Source: Candidatus Poribacteria bacterium (GTDB taxonomy: Bacteria; Poribacteria; WGA-4E; GCA-2687025). Taken from it: a stretch of 52,862 bases of DNA. The translations under genes and the position numbers were made by a program. Shown here in pieces: positions 20,724 through 30,151 of this stretch. The notes below the pieces were generated by a model. It worked only from the letters and a program-made list of their open reading frames with translations. It ran no database searches and was not told the DNA's origin. Where the stretch lies: NCBI GenBank assembly GCA_018644665.1, contig JABGQA010000093.1:12907-65768 (forward strand). Direction: 5' to 3'. Each line of letters opens with the position of its first letter. Positions within the stretch are counted from its first letter, which is position 1.

Positions 20724-23492
20724 CTATTTTAGGATCAGCATCCGGCGGACCGCGTGGTAGTCGCCCGCCTGTAGCTCGTACACATACACCCCGCTGGCCA
20801 CGGCTTCACCGGACGCGTTGCGACCATCCCAGTAGGCCGCGTCCTCCCGACCGCTGTAGTAGCCCGCCGGGCGATGCCCCAGGTCCAGCGACCGCACGAG
20901 CGAGCCCGCTGTGTCGTATACCCGCACGACCACCGCCGACGCTTCGGTCAATTCGAAGGGGATCCACGTCTCGGGGTTGAACGGATTCGGGTAGTTCGCG
21001 AGCAGGCGCGTTTGGCTCGGCGCGACCCAGGATAGTCTCGCGTGCAGTTCGTGCGCGCCCCGTTCGAGCCGGATGGACCGCCGGTCGACCATGTCGAGCG
21101 TTGCGCCCCGGACATCGAGCGTCAGCTGCCAGTGTGCAGGCAGGACCGGCCGTTCCCACGTAAGCGCGGCGCCATCCGTCCCGACGTCTGCCGAGAGCGT
21201 CCACTCCGTGCCGGAACGGTCGGCTGGTTGGGTGCTGCGCATCAGCCGAGAGACGCCGTCCGCCACTCGGGCGAAGAGTTCGGATGGGGCGCCGCCTGGA
21301 GGCGCGGGTGGCAACGCGATGTCCAACCGGTCGTACCGCTCGCTGGCGCCGTCTGCCGTGGCGATCTCGACCCGACGGGTCACGCCGCCTCCCACGTCGA
21401 GCGTCAGCGGGACCGACCACGCGATCGCGGGGGTCGCGGGCGCCGGGTGGAAGAGCGAGGATCCATCCAGAGCGAGGTGGCGCAGCTGCGTCAACTCCGC
21501 GGCGATCGGCACGCCTGCGTCGTTGTAGACCCAGTACCCGTTGCCCGAATGCAGCTCCGTAGCGGCGAAGTAACCGGTGAACGAGTCGTATCCGAACACC
21601 GCGTTCTGGTTGTTCAGGTGCTGCGTGATGACAGACGCCGGGAGCCCGCCTCCGACGTCGGTGTCCGACGGGGCCCCGACGAGGCTCCAACCTTCGGGAA
21701 GTTCGGTCGTCACGCTCCGAAGCGAGGAGCTGTCCACATCGAGCGCGAGATTGGCGATGCCGCCACTACTATGCACGAACGCCGCGCCGGTGACAGACGG
21801 CATTGAATCGCTGTCGAGCACGGCGAGGCCGACGTACTCCCCGTCCCATGCGAACGCCGTGTTCGTCAGCGCGTCCAGCGTGGACAGATCCCCTTCCCCT
21901 GGCACGGACAGTAGGTTCCAGCCCGACTCCAGGTTCACGTCGAAGGCGTGCGCGCCGACGCTCGGCGCGATGGATAGGGCGAAGGTGTATGCCTGGTTGT
22001 CTTCCAGCGAGATCGTCCCGTTGTTGAAGCTCGTGATGTCCCACGCCTCGCCCGACGCGCCGTTCGTGAGGACCGCGCTCTGTGGCTCGCCCGTCAGTCC
22101 CGTGATCTCGGCCACGACGAGCGCCGCCTGCTCCACGTCCCACCACAGGACCGTCCCGGCGCCGTCCGTGCTGCCGGTGCGCACGCTCACTTCCCACACG
22201 TTCTCAACCGCTGGGATGCCCGCCGCGCGGATGTCGCGCAACGCCGTCTCGGCGTGGTTCGGGCTGTTGATGATGCCCAGTCCGAAGCCCGCGGCCGGAG
22301 CGTCCGGCGGAGACAACTCGCGAGTCAGGTCGCTGATCGGCACGAGCCCACCGTCGATCTCGATATCTCCCGGAGGCCCGAAACCTACGCGCACGCTCTG
22401 CGCGAACCCGACGCCGCTCTCGACGTGAAGGCCGAGTTCGGCCACCGGGTGCACACTGACCGTGACCGTCATCGTGGCAGGAGAGGCGGCTTCGCCGTCC
22501 CATACCTCGACGGCAATCGTGTCGACGACGGGTTCGCCCGGTGACAGCGCCGAGTGGCCCAGGCCGTAGTACGTCAGCGTCCCCTGCGTAATGCCTACCG
22601 CCACGCCGAGGTCCGATACTCCCGATGGAGTTGCGAACCAGATGGCGTCGCCGTCCGTGTCATACACGCTCGGATCGGGCAGTTGGTCGGCGTTCACATC
22701 GTCGAAGTTGACGAGCGGTATCGTGGTCGTGCTGCCGGCGGCGATCACGACCGATGGCTCGCGTTCGACAATGACCGGTTGGTTCACGTCTGCGATGAGC
22801 AACTCGACGATCACCGGCGCGCCGAAGCCGGTCTCGTCGCTCGCACGCACAATGAACGAGTCCGTGTCGGAGAAGCTTGCGGTCGCCTGCGGGACGCCCA
22901 CGAACTCGACGATGGCGACCCCCCCGGTCGTCGGCAGGACGGCCCCTTCTACCAGTTCCAACGTTGTGCTGGGGTCGATCAGCGCGCCCAGTGCGGGCAG
23001 GTTCGTGAACTCGAGGGTGTATTCCCCTCCCGCGCCACCGGAGACCGCGATGGACAGCGCCGGCGGCGGCGCGCTCGCCTCAAGCACGAGATAGGGCGAC
23101 GCGCTCGAGTCGATGTCCCCATCACCGTCGGCGTCCGACATGATGCTGATCGTGATTGGATCTGCGACCACGTCGAGCACTGTGAAAGTCGCGTCGACGA
23201 ATTCCGTCACGTCCGAGACGCGGACGGTGTACACGCCGGGGGCGATGTCGGGTGTGGCGAAGGTCGTGCCGAAGCCACCGTCAACCGCGAACGCGTCTCC
23301 CACGGTCAGGGTCGCCTCAACGAACTCGATCGTCTTGGAGTCGTCCGTGAGCCAGGTGGCGCCGTCGACCTGGATGATCTCCCCGGGAGCGCCGCTGTTT
23401 GGCGTCAACACTACCGAGGCCGGCACGCCGGCTCTCGCGCTTATCGCCACCGCCAGCAGGGCCGCCACGCGCCATAATCGTGTCAAGGTCAT
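20724..23492 (-). CDS. Secreted 922-residue Ig-like protein with C-terminal sorting-like domain
   Basis: Exported protein of unknown binding function. It has a signal peptide at residues 1-22 (RLWRVAALLAVAISARA) and an N-terminal IPT/TIG-like beta domain. Cadherin-like segments with DTDGDAIWF follow, then a region with the WNLLSVPGEG motif, which often precedes the sorting tail in such proteins. The C-terminal domain of about 95 residues carries LLANYPNPFNPETWIPF and WDGRNASGE and ends RRMLILK; it is closely similar to the tail of the neighbouring giant protein. The start is supported by GGGGAG eight bases upstream of the ATG. A good promoter (TTGCCG, 17 bases, TATAAT) lies about 90 bases upstream, so this is probably the first gene of the minus-strand surface-protein operon. 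Confidence 0.87.
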   Translation of the reverse strand: MTLTRLWRVAALLAVAISARAGVPASVVLTPNSGAPGEIIQVDGATWLTDDSKTIEFVEATLTVGDAFAVDGGFGTTFATPDIAPGVYTVRVSDVTEFVDATFTVLDVVADPITISIMSDADGDGDIDSSASPYLVLEASAPPPALSIAVSGGAGGEYTLEFTNLPALGALIDPSTTLELVEGAVLPTTGGVAIVEFVGVPQATASFSDTDSFIVRASDETGFGAPVIVELLIADVNQPVIVEREPSVVIAAGSTTTIPLVNFDDVNADQLPDPSVYDTDGDAIWFATPSGVSDLGVAVGITQGTLTYYGLGHSALSPGEPVVDTIAVEVWDGEAASPATMTVTVSVHPVAELGLHVESGVGFAQSVRVGFGPPGDIEIDGGLVPISDLTRELSPPDAPAAGFGLGIINSPNHAETALRDIRAAGIPAVENVWEVSVRTGSTDGAGTVLWWDVEQAALVVAEITGLTGEPQSAVLTNGASGEAWDITSFNNGTISLEDNQAYTFALSIAPSVGAHAFDVNLESGWNLLSVPGEGDLSTLDALTNTAFAWDGEYVGLAVLDSDSMPSVTGAAFVHSSGGIANLALDVDSSSLRSVTTELPEGWSLVGAPSDTDVGGGLPASVITQHLNNQNAVFGYDSFTGYFAATELHSGNGYWVYNDAGVPIAAELTQLRHLALDGSSLFHPAPATPAIAWSVPLTLDVGGGVTRRVEIATADGASERYDRLDIALPPAPPGGAPSELFARVADGVSRLMRSTQPADRSGTEWTLSADVGTDGAALTWERPVLPAHWQLTLDVRGATLDMVDRRSIRLERGAHELHARLSWVAPSQTRLLANYPNPFNPETWIPFELTEASAVVVRVYDTAGSLVRSLDLGHRPAGYYSGREDAAYWDGRNASGEAVASGVYVYELQAGDYHAVRRMLILK

Positions 23493-23584
23493 CGTCTACT
23501 CCCCAGATGGCGGCGCCTCTGCCGCATAACCACTCGCGTATCCGGTGCCGAGCGTGAGCCGGCGCCCCGCCCTGCGAGTGCCAC

Positions 23585-23613
23585 ATTATAAGTGTCGCCG
23601 ACCATACCGGCAA
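23585..23613 (-). promoter_or_regulatory. Sigma70-type promoter for the surface-protein genes
   Basis: On the minus strand TTGCCG (23608-23613) and a perfect TATAAT (23585-23590) are separated by 17 bases. Transcription would start near 23578, giving a leader of about 86 bases to the ATG at 23492. The spacing and the -10 box make this one of the best promoters in the window. Confidence 0.7.
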
Positions 23614-23704
23614 CGCGCTCTCGGCGCTATAACTGTCCAGAGTACGCCTGATACCTTAACGCGCCATCACGCCACGTTGTTCAGTACCCCACGGGTCAAT
23701 GTCC

Positions 23705-23734
23705 TTGCCTTCGACGGCCTCCGTTCGCTTTAAT
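23705..23734 (+). promoter_or_regulatory. Possible promoter of the DUF6785-like gene
   Basis: TTGCCT (23705-23710) and TTTAAT (23729-23734) are 18 bases apart just ahead of the ATG at 23746. The predicted start of transcription falls only a few bases before the ATG, so the message would be almost leaderless. No Shine-Dalgarno sequence is visible, which fits. The boxes are imperfect. Confidence 0.35.
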
Positions 23735-23745
23735 TACCCACTGCC

Positions 23746-25674
23746 ATGAAGGACAAGGCCCGGCACGGAAGCTCCTCCTATGTCACCCTTCGCTCGGTCG
23801 TCATCGGCGCCCTGCTGATCCCGATCTGCGTGTACTGGGTCACGCTCGTCGAGACCCGCTACTACTCGCTCGATGGGTCCTGCCTCCCGCTGTTCGTGCA
23901 GCCCGTGTTCTTCCTATTCCTTCTCACGCTGCTGAATCTGGCCGCCCAGCGGTACGCCTCCGGCCACGCCCTGAGTTCGTCCGAGTTGCTCGTCATCTAC
24001 TTCATGAACGCGGTCTCCGTGACGTTCTCGGGTCATGACATGTTCCAGAACATGTTCGGGGCCATCGTGCACGCGAAGTGGAACGCCACTCCCGAGAACG
24101 AGTGGGCCGAACTCTTCTGGCACTACATACCCGACTGGCTCACCGTCAGCGACCCGAAGGCGCTCGCCGGCTTCTACGAGGGCGAATCCACCATCTACGC
24201 GGCCGAGAACTTCCGCCCGTGGCTCGTGCCGCTCGCGTTCTGGGGCGCGTTCGTGTTGGTGCTGATGTTCATGATGCTCTGCATCAACACCATCGTGCGG
24301 AAGCGCTGGACCGAGCACGAGAAGCTTGCCTATCCCAACATCCAGTTGCCGATGCGGCTGGCCGAGGGCGGTGGAGCCCCGTTGCTGCGTCAGCGCGCCT
24401 TGTGGCTGGGGTTCAGCGTGGCGGCGTTCATCACGGTTCTGAACGGCCTCCACCACGTATTTCCCCAGGTGCCCTACATCAAGTACATCAAGCAGGTGAA
24501 CGTCGGTTCGCAGTTCACCGCGAAGCCGTGGAACGCGCTCGCCGGCATGACGGTGTCCGGGTACCCGTTCATGATCGGCCTATCGTTCTTCATGCCACTC
24601 GATCTGTCCTTCTCGTGCTGGTTCTTCTACGTCATCCGCCGCCTAGAGCAGGTGGCCGGCGCGGCCGCTGGGTTCAGGTCGCTCCCCGCGTTCCCGTACT
24701 TCGGGCAGCAGGGATGGGGCGCGTGGCTAACGCTGTGTGGCATCGCCGTGTGGAGCAGTCGGCGGCAGATACGGTCTGCGTTTCACAGTGCGATACGCCC
24801 GGGACTCGTCGACGATACGAACGAGCCGCTACCGTACCGATGGGCGTGGCTCGGACTCGCGGGAGGCGGCGTCGCGGTGCTCGTGTTCACGTCCGCGGCA
24901 GGCATGGCCGCGTGGGTCTCGGTCGTGTTCTTTGGCATCTACTTCGCGCTGTCGTTCGCGATCACCCGCGTTCGCGCAGAATTTGGCTCTCCGCATGAGA
25001 TCTACTACGTCAACCCGCACGACATGATGATCTCCGCGCTCGGTTCGCGCGCCTATCCGCCACGAAGCCAGACCATGCTGGCGATGTTCTACTGGTTCAA
25101 CCGGGGGTACCGGAACCATCCGATGCCAAACCAGTTGGAGGCGTTCAAGATGGCGGAGGGCGCCGGCATCAGGAACCGAGGCATCCTGGGCGCGCTACTG
25201 GTCGCCATCGCGGTGAGCATCGTAGCGACGTTCTGGGCCAACCTGCACATCGCCTACATCAATGGCGCGGAGTCGCTGGGCGGGTTCAAGGACTGGGTCG
25301 GACGCGAGTCGTTCACCCGCTTGCAGCGTTGGTTCGTGACCCCTACCCCTGCGAGCCTGCCGCACATCATGTTTGCGGGCGCCGGCAGCATACTCGTACT
25401 GCTGATGACCGCGATGCGCGCCCGCTTCCTGTGGTGGCCGTTCCACCCGGCGGGCTACGCCTTGGCGGTGAGCTTCGCGATGGAGTACTTCTGGTTCGTC
25501 GTCTTCGCCGGGTGGGCGCTCAAGCTGGCGATTCTGCGCCACGGAGGCATCCGGCTGCACAATCGAGCGATCCCGTTCTTCCTTGGGCTGATTCTGGGCG
25601 ACTACTTCTTCGGTAGCGTCTGGGCCATCATCGGGCCCGCCCTCCGTATCAGCACGTACAAGATCTTCATCTAG
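23746..25674 (+). CDS. Polytopic membrane protein, DUF6785/DUF6784-like
   Basis: An integral membrane protein of 642 residues with at least ten hydrophobic segments. The first two are at about residues 17-33 and 46-64, and a cluster lies near the C-terminus (FFLGLILGDYFFGSVWAII). The overall pattern matches the uncharacterised DUF6785/DUF6784 proteins found in Poribacteria, Planctomycetes and relatives, which resemble oligopeptide-transporter-type membrane proteins. That family call is from memory. A transport role is likely but the substrate is unknown. A conserved soluble stretch around residues 400-470 (RAEFGSPHEIYYVNPHD) is typical of the family. The gene stands alone on the plus strand, diverges from the surface-protein operon, and its last 8 bases overlap the convergent esterase gene. 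Confidence 0.7.
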   Translation: MKDKARHGSSSYVTLRSVVIGALLIPICVYWVTLVETRYYSLDGSCLPLFVQPVFFLFLLTLLNLAAQRYASGHALSSSELLVIYFMNAVSVTFSGHDMFQNMFGAIVHAKWNATPENEWAELFWHYIPDWLTVSDPKALAGFYEGESTIYAAENFRPWLVPLAFWGAFVLVLMFMMLCINTIVRKRWTEHEKLAYPNIQLPMRLAEGGGAPLLRQRALWLGFSVAAFITVLNGLHHVFPQVPYIKYIKQVNVGSQFTAKPWNALAGMTVSGYPFMIGLSFFMPLDLSFSCWFFYVIRRLEQVAGAAAGFRSLPAFPYFGQQGWGAWLTLCGIAVWSSRRQIRSAFHSAIRPGLVDDTNEPLPYRWAWLGLAGGGVAVLVFTSAAGMAAWVSVVFFGIYFALSFAITRVRAEFGSPHEIYYVNPHDMMISALGSRAYPPRSQTMLAMFYWFNRGYRNHPMPNQLEAFKMAEGAGIRNRGILGALLVAIAVSIVATFWANLHIAYINGAESLGGFKDWVGRESFTRLQRWFVTPTPASLPHIMFAGAGSILVLLMTAMRARFLWWPFHPAGYALAVSFAMEYFWFVVFAGWALKLAILRHGGIRLHNRAIPFFLGLILGDYFFGSVWAIIGPALRISTYKIFI

Positions 25675-26726
25675 AGGCGACGCCCGCCTGCCACTGGGCG
25701 TCTTTCAGAGCGCCCCACTCCAGTGTCCGTGAGTCCGACGTGTCGAAGGACGGCCCCGGCATCACGGAGGTCACCAGGCCTGCGAGGAAGATGAACCGCT
25801 CCGGGCGGTGGCTTCCGTGCGTGCCGCGCACGTTCAGCACCTGCGGCACGACGCCCACTCGTCGCATCGCCTCGACCAATCGCAGGTTGTGCGAGCGATT
25901 CGTCTTGTTCCCCGAGCTGGGCACCACTACGCCGACCATGGATATCTGCGCCAGAGCGTCCCGGTGATCGCGTAGCGTGTCGACGTTCAGCAGACACCGC
26001 GCGTCCCACGCCGCCTGCACTTCCGGCCCAGCGCCATCGCGCCTGGGGTGGTCGAAGAGCCGTGCCGAGTCCGAATCCACGCTGCGGCGATCGCGATCTG
26101 CGTCCACGCCTGCTCAGGCCCCGAAAGCGACGCATACTCGCTGAACTTCTCGATGACTTTCGGCCCCACGCGATCTGACACGCGCCCCAGACCGATGCGT
26201 CGTTGAGTCCTACCGCGGACCAGATGCCGGGATACAGCAGCGGCAGCAGCATCGCGCCGTAGCCGCCCGTCGAGTGCCCCATCAGCGCCCTGCCCTTGGG
26301 CGAAGGTATCGTGCGGTACTCGCCATCAATGAACGGCACGACCTCATCTATCAGGAAATCCGTCCAGTCCCCGAATACGGGGGAGTTCAGCATCAGGACG
26401 CCCCCGCGAACGTCCACCGTGACCGCGATCACGGGCGGTATCCAACCCTTCGCGATGGCCGCGTCCAGGGCGCCGACGTATTCGCTGCTCGCGGGAGTCT
26501 TCCAACCCGGTATCCAGTAGATGACCGGATAGCGACGCCGCGTGTGCTCGTATTCCTCCGGCGTGTACACGAACACGGGGCGCACATTGCTGATGCCCAT
26601 GATGTTGCCGGCGACGGCCTCGCTCTCGATCCTGTGCATCGTGGTTGAGCCGCCTGCGACTGCGACGGAGCAGGCCGCCATCATCGCGACCCCGACCGCT
26701 GCCGCAAGCCTAATCTTGCGCGTCAT
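25667..26726 (-). pseudogene. Secreted alpha/beta-hydrolase (putative esterase), twice frameshifted
   Basis: The first 190 or so residues form a good esterase-D-like secreted hydrolase. There is a signal peptide (1-24), a YPVIYWIPGW strand and the nucleophile elbow GHSTGGYG with Ser152. The frame is then lost twice. The first break lies near 26185-26188: one more base in that C4 run (G on the coding strand) would give WGRVSDRVGPKVIEKF. The second lies near 26065-26085, where one missing base again rejoins the frame ARLFDHPRRDG and later RGTHGSHRPERF, which holds a candidate catalytic His. With two bases restored the product would have 353 residues and end at 25667. As sequenced, the uncorrected frame ends at 25671 with a nonsense tail. 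Two one-base losses suggest assembly error, but real decay is possible. GAGG lies nine bases before the ATG. Confidence 0.75.
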
Positions 26727-26912
26727 GCACCCGTCCTCCCTCAGCCGCCCGCGTCGAGGTTCCGGGCCACCCCAACGGAATCAGTATGGCGTCACCGCAG
26801 TGCATGCGCAAATAACGCGGGGACGCCAGGGCGCCGAGGCGCGCGTCGCGACGAGCGGCCCTATCTCGTCGCCTGCCCATCACGATGGACTAACCATCGC
26901 CGACTCCGTGGC

Positions 26913-26918
26913 TATACT
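26913..26918 (+). promoter_or_regulatory. Possible -10 box ahead of the URO-D-like gene
   Basis: TATACT lies 54 bases before the chosen TTG start at 26972. No good -35 box is seen 17-18 bases upstream (CTAACC). If it is the real -10 box, transcription starts near 26925, which would exclude the further-upstream in-frame TTG at 26918. Confidence 0.3.
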
Positions 26919-26971
26919 TGCCACGACGCGCGCGGATCGCGCGATCACGACAGCTTCGGAGGAGGGGAGTC

Positions 26972-28177
26972 TTGAGCGTCCACGTCAAGCCCGAACACAC
27001 CGCAACCGCCGAGAGCCTGGTCGCGGAGGCCCACGCGAACGATGGCCTAGCCCCGGTCGACATCGACCGGTTCTGGCAGGATCAGGAGATCGCCAGGGCC
27101 GACCCCTTCGGCGCCGATATTCCGCAGATGCCGCTCGGGGCTATCTGCAACTGGGAGTGCGTCTTCGAGGAACTGGACATCCCCCAGCAGTGGGAGCGCT
27201 ACCAGAGGGACGGCGAATGGCGCGCGGAGGTGGGCCGCGCCTACAACGACAAGTCGGAGCGCATCGTCGGAAGGCGCCTGCTCGACGAACGCCTGCCCGG
27301 CGCCTCGCGGCCGGGCTTCCCCGCTATCAAGCAACTCCACGACATCTTCGACATGGAGAACCGGTGGGATTCCGTCAGCCAGAGTTGGTGGCTGCACACC
27401 TCGGCGGACGGCCCTGACGAGGTGCGCGCGCTCCTCGATCGTGTCGACGGCAGGTTGGACGACCTGCGCTCGTTCCTCCTCCCCGACGGATGGGACGACG
27501 AGCGCGATCGCCTGATGGCTGACGGCGCTCGTCCGCCCGTCTACCGCGGCCAGCGCGGCCCGGTGACGTTCGCGACATCGATGATCGGCGCGCAGGAGTT
27601 GATCTACCTCATCGCGGACGAGCCCGACCTAGCGGCGCGCCTACGCGACACGATCCTCCGCGCGATGCTTGGTAAGGTCCGCATTCAGGACGAAGAGGCG
27701 GGTCACACGCCGGAGACGGCGCCCCGCGGATTCAGCTTCGCGGATGACAACTGCGCCCTCCTCAACGCCGAGATGTACGAGTTCTTCGGGTTTCCCATCG
27801 TGAAGGGCATGTGGGACGCGTGCAGCCCCGGCCCCAAGGACAGCCGGTATCAGCACAGTGATTCCGATATGGGGCACCTCGTCCCCATACTCGCCCGCGA
27901 GAACATGACCGGCGTGAACTTCGGCCCCAACGTCCTCATCGACCACATCCGTGAGCACATGCCGACGGCAGTCATCCAGGGCGTCCTGGCGCCGTTCACG
28001 TACAGCCGCAACGACGAGGTAGGCATTGTCGCGGAGTTCCTGCGCGACTTCGAGATGGCGCGCGAGAAACGCGGTGTCGTCTTCGCGACCGCTGGCAGCA
28101 TCAACAACGGGTCGCGGCTGACCGGGATGCGCCTCATCATGTCGGCGATACAGCGGTACGGCCGCTACGACGCGTAG
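26972..28177 (+). CDS. Uroporphyrinogen-decarboxylase-like (URO-D/MtaA superfamily) protein lacking the zinc triad
   Basis: A 401-residue TIM-barrel-type protein. The URO-D-family landmarks are a GPVTFATSMIGAQELIYLI segment, a helix with DEPDLAARLRDTI, the FADDNCALLNAEMYEFFGFP strand-helix and the MTGVNFGPN strand. In corrinoid:coenzyme M methyltransferases of this superfamily a HxC...C zinc site activates the thiol acceptor. Here the corresponding place reads NFGPN, so the zinc ligands appear to be missing and the chemistry may differ. The start is TTG at 26972, preceded by GGAGGAGGGGAG; this replaces a longer reading frame from 26918 that has no ribosome site. The gene seems to be monocistronic. 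True haem-pathway HemE is unlikely given the divergent N-terminus and the context. Confidence 0.72.
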   Translation: MSVHVKPEHTATAESLVAEAHANDGLAPVDIDRFWQDQEIARADPFGADIPQMPLGAICNWECVFEELDIPQQWERYQRDGEWRAEVGRAYNDKSERIVGRRLLDERLPGASRPGFPAIKQLHDIFDMENRWDSVSQSWWLHTSADGPDEVRALLDRVDGRLDDLRSFLLPDGWDDERDRLMADGARPPVYRGQRGPVTFATSMIGAQELIYLIADEPDLAARLRDTILRAMLGKVRIQDEEAGHTPETAPRGFSFADDNCALLNAEMYEFFGFPIVKGMWDACSPGPKDSRYQHSDSDMGHLVPILARENMTGVNFGPNVLIDHIREHMPTAVIQGVLAPFTYSRNDEVGIVAEFLRDFEMAREKRGVVFATAGSINNGSRLTGMRLIMSAIQRYGRYDA

Positions 28178-28308
28178 CCCGCGACCGCGACCGACCACAG
28201 CCTGCGCCCCTTAACGCCCGTGAGAACGCGTGCCGCGCGCGAATATGCCCGGCCTCGCGCACGCCGACAGACACAGCCTGATAGTCCCCATGCGGAGCCG
28301 GCCGCGGC

Positions 28309-28338
28309 TTGACACTCTCTCTTGGATAGCCGCATAGT
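28309..28338 (+). promoter_or_regulatory. Sigma70-type promoter for the ABC exporter operon
   Basis: A perfect TTGACA (28309-28314) and CATAGT (28333-28338) lie 18 bases apart. Transcription would start near 28345, about 34 bases before the TTG start at 28379. This agrees with the ribosome site GGAG there and argues against a start at 28322. Confidence 0.55.
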
Positions 28339-28378
28339 CGGGTCATCGCCTTTGCCCCGTCACCCACCCGGAGACCCA

Positions 28379-30151
28379 TTGGCTACAGACCCGTCGACAG
28401 CGGACACCGATACCAGAGTACCGTTCTCGCACTACGCGGCCCTCCTCCGCGAACAGTTGCGTCCCCACACGCCACGCGTGCTCCTGCTCGCCCTGTTCAT
28501 GTTCTCCGGCATCGGCCTCGGGCTCATCAACCCCCAACTGCTTCGCTACTTCATCGACACGGCGAAAGCCGGTGGAGCGGTGCGGGCGCTGCTCATGGCA
28601 GCCGGGGCGTTCATCGGCATCAGCATCGCCAGGCAGCTCATTACGCTCGTTAGCTCGTACCTCGGTCAGGACATCGGGTGGCGCGTCACGAACCGAATGC
28701 GCGGCGAACTCGCCCTGCACTGCCTGAACCTCGACATGTGGTTCCACAACGCGCGCACCCCCGGTGAGATGGTTGAGCGCGTCGACGGCGACACGACCAC
28801 GATGGCGAACTTCTTCTCGGAGTTCGTGGTACAGGTCATCGGCAACGCCATCTTCCTCGTCGGAGTCCTCGCGCTGGTGTGGCGGGAAGATTGGCGCGTC
28901 GGCGGCGCGCTGACGATCTTCTCGGCGCTCGCCCTGTTCGTCTACAACCTGACGCGCAACGTCGCTGTGCCGCTCTACACTGCGGAGCGCGAAGGGTACT
29001 CCCGCCTGTATGGCTTCCTCGAAGAGCGCCTGGTTGGGATTGAGGACATCCGCACCAACGGCGGCATCCCCCACACGATGGACCGCTTCTACGAAGAGAA
29101 CGACGAGGTGTACGGCCGCGTGCGGCGCGCGGAGATCATGGGCGAGTTGCTGAGGTCCATCACCGGCGTCCTGTTCGCGCTTGGACACGGGTTGGCGATG
29201 GGGTTCGGTATCTTCCTATTCCGCGAAGGCACGTTCACGATCGGCACGGTCTACCTCGTGTTCCACTACACGTCGATGCTCCGGCGCCCGCTCTACAACA
29301 TCAGCCGCCAGATCAACGACTTGCAGCGCGCGACCGCGGGCATGCGCCGCGTCGAAGAGCTGTACCGCACGACATCCCGCATCGACGACGGATCCCAACG
29401 CCTTACGACGCGGGACGGCGTCGCGGTCGCCTTCGACGACGTGACATTCGCCTACGTCGACGGCGAGCCGGTCCTGCGTGACGTGTCGTTCACGCTCGAG
29501 CCGGGGAAAACGCTCGGCCTGCTCGGCCGCACAGGTAGTGGCAAGACGACTATTGCGCGACTGCTCTTCCGCCTCTACGATCCCCAGGCAGGTGACATAC
29601 GCCTGGACGGCGCGCCGATCACCAAGCTTCGGACGGCGGACCTTCGCAGCCGCGTCGCCTTGGTCACGCAGGATGTGCAGATATTCCACGCATCCGTCCG
29701 GGACAACCTGGCGCTGTTCGGCGAGCAGACTCCCGACGCGCGCATACTCGCGGTCCTCGACGACCTCGGGCTATCCGACTGGGTGCATGGTCTCCCCGAC
29801 GGCCTCGACACCGAGATGACGGCGGCCACGCTCTCGGCGGGCGAGGCGCAACTGCTAGCCTTCACGCGCGTGTTCCTTCGCGACCCCGCCCTGGTCATCC
29901 TCGATGAGCCGTCCTCGCGTCTCGATCCGGCGACGGAGCGGCGCATAGACCGCGCCGTCAACAAGCTGCTCGATGGTCGGACCGGCATCATCATCGCGCA
30001 TCGGCTTGGGACCGTGCAGCGTGTCGACGACATCATGATTTTGCAGGACGGCACCATCCGCGAGCATGGACCGCGCGCCGACCTGGTCGCGAACCCTGAG
30101 TCACGCTTCTCCGAACTCCTCCGCACGGGACTCGAGGAGGACATGGCGTGA
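28379..30151 (+). CDS. ABC exporter half-transporter, subunit 1 (canonical Walker B, degenerate signature)
   Basis: A 590-residue membrane-fused ATP-binding protein: an N-terminal six-helix transmembrane domain (residues about 30-310) followed by the nucleotide-binding domain. It has Walker A GRTGSGKT (383-390), the Q-loop VTQDVQIF, Walker B VILDEPSS with catalytic Glu510, and His541 in the H-loop (IIAHRL). The signature is LSAGE (485-489) instead of LSGGQ. The start is TTG at 28379 with GGAG six bases before it. It overlaps the next ABC gene by four bases (GTGA), which implies coupled synthesis of a heterodimer. The substrate is unknown; relatives export drugs, lipids or peptides. The altered signature pairs with the altered Walker B of the partner. 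Confidence 0.9.
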   Translation: MATDPSTADTDTRVPFSHYAALLREQLRPHTPRVLLLALFMFSGIGLGLINPQLLRYFIDTAKAGGAVRALLMAAGAFIGISIARQLITLVSSYLGQDIGWRVTNRMRGELALHCLNLDMWFHNARTPGEMVERVDGDTTTMANFFSEFVVQVIGNAIFLVGVLALVWREDWRVGGALTIFSALALFVYNLTRNVAVPLYTAEREGYSRLYGFLEERLVGIEDIRTNGGIPHTMDRFYEENDEVYGRVRRAEIMGELLRSITGVLFALGHGLAMGFGIFLFREGTFTIGTVYLVFHYTSMLRRPLYNISRQINDLQRATAGMRRVEELYRTTSRIDDGSQRLTTRDGVAVAFDDVTFAYVDGEPVLRDVSFTLEPGKTLGLLGRTGSGKTTIARLLFRLYDPQAGDIRLDGAPITKLRTADLRSRVALVTQDVQIFHASVRDNLALFGEQTPDARILAVLDDLGLSDWVHGLPDGLDTEMTAATLSAGEAQLLAFTRVFLRDPALVILDEPSSRLDPATERRIDRAVNKLLDGRTGIIIAHRLGTVQRVDDIMILQDGTIREHGPRADLVANPESRFSELLRTGLEEDMA

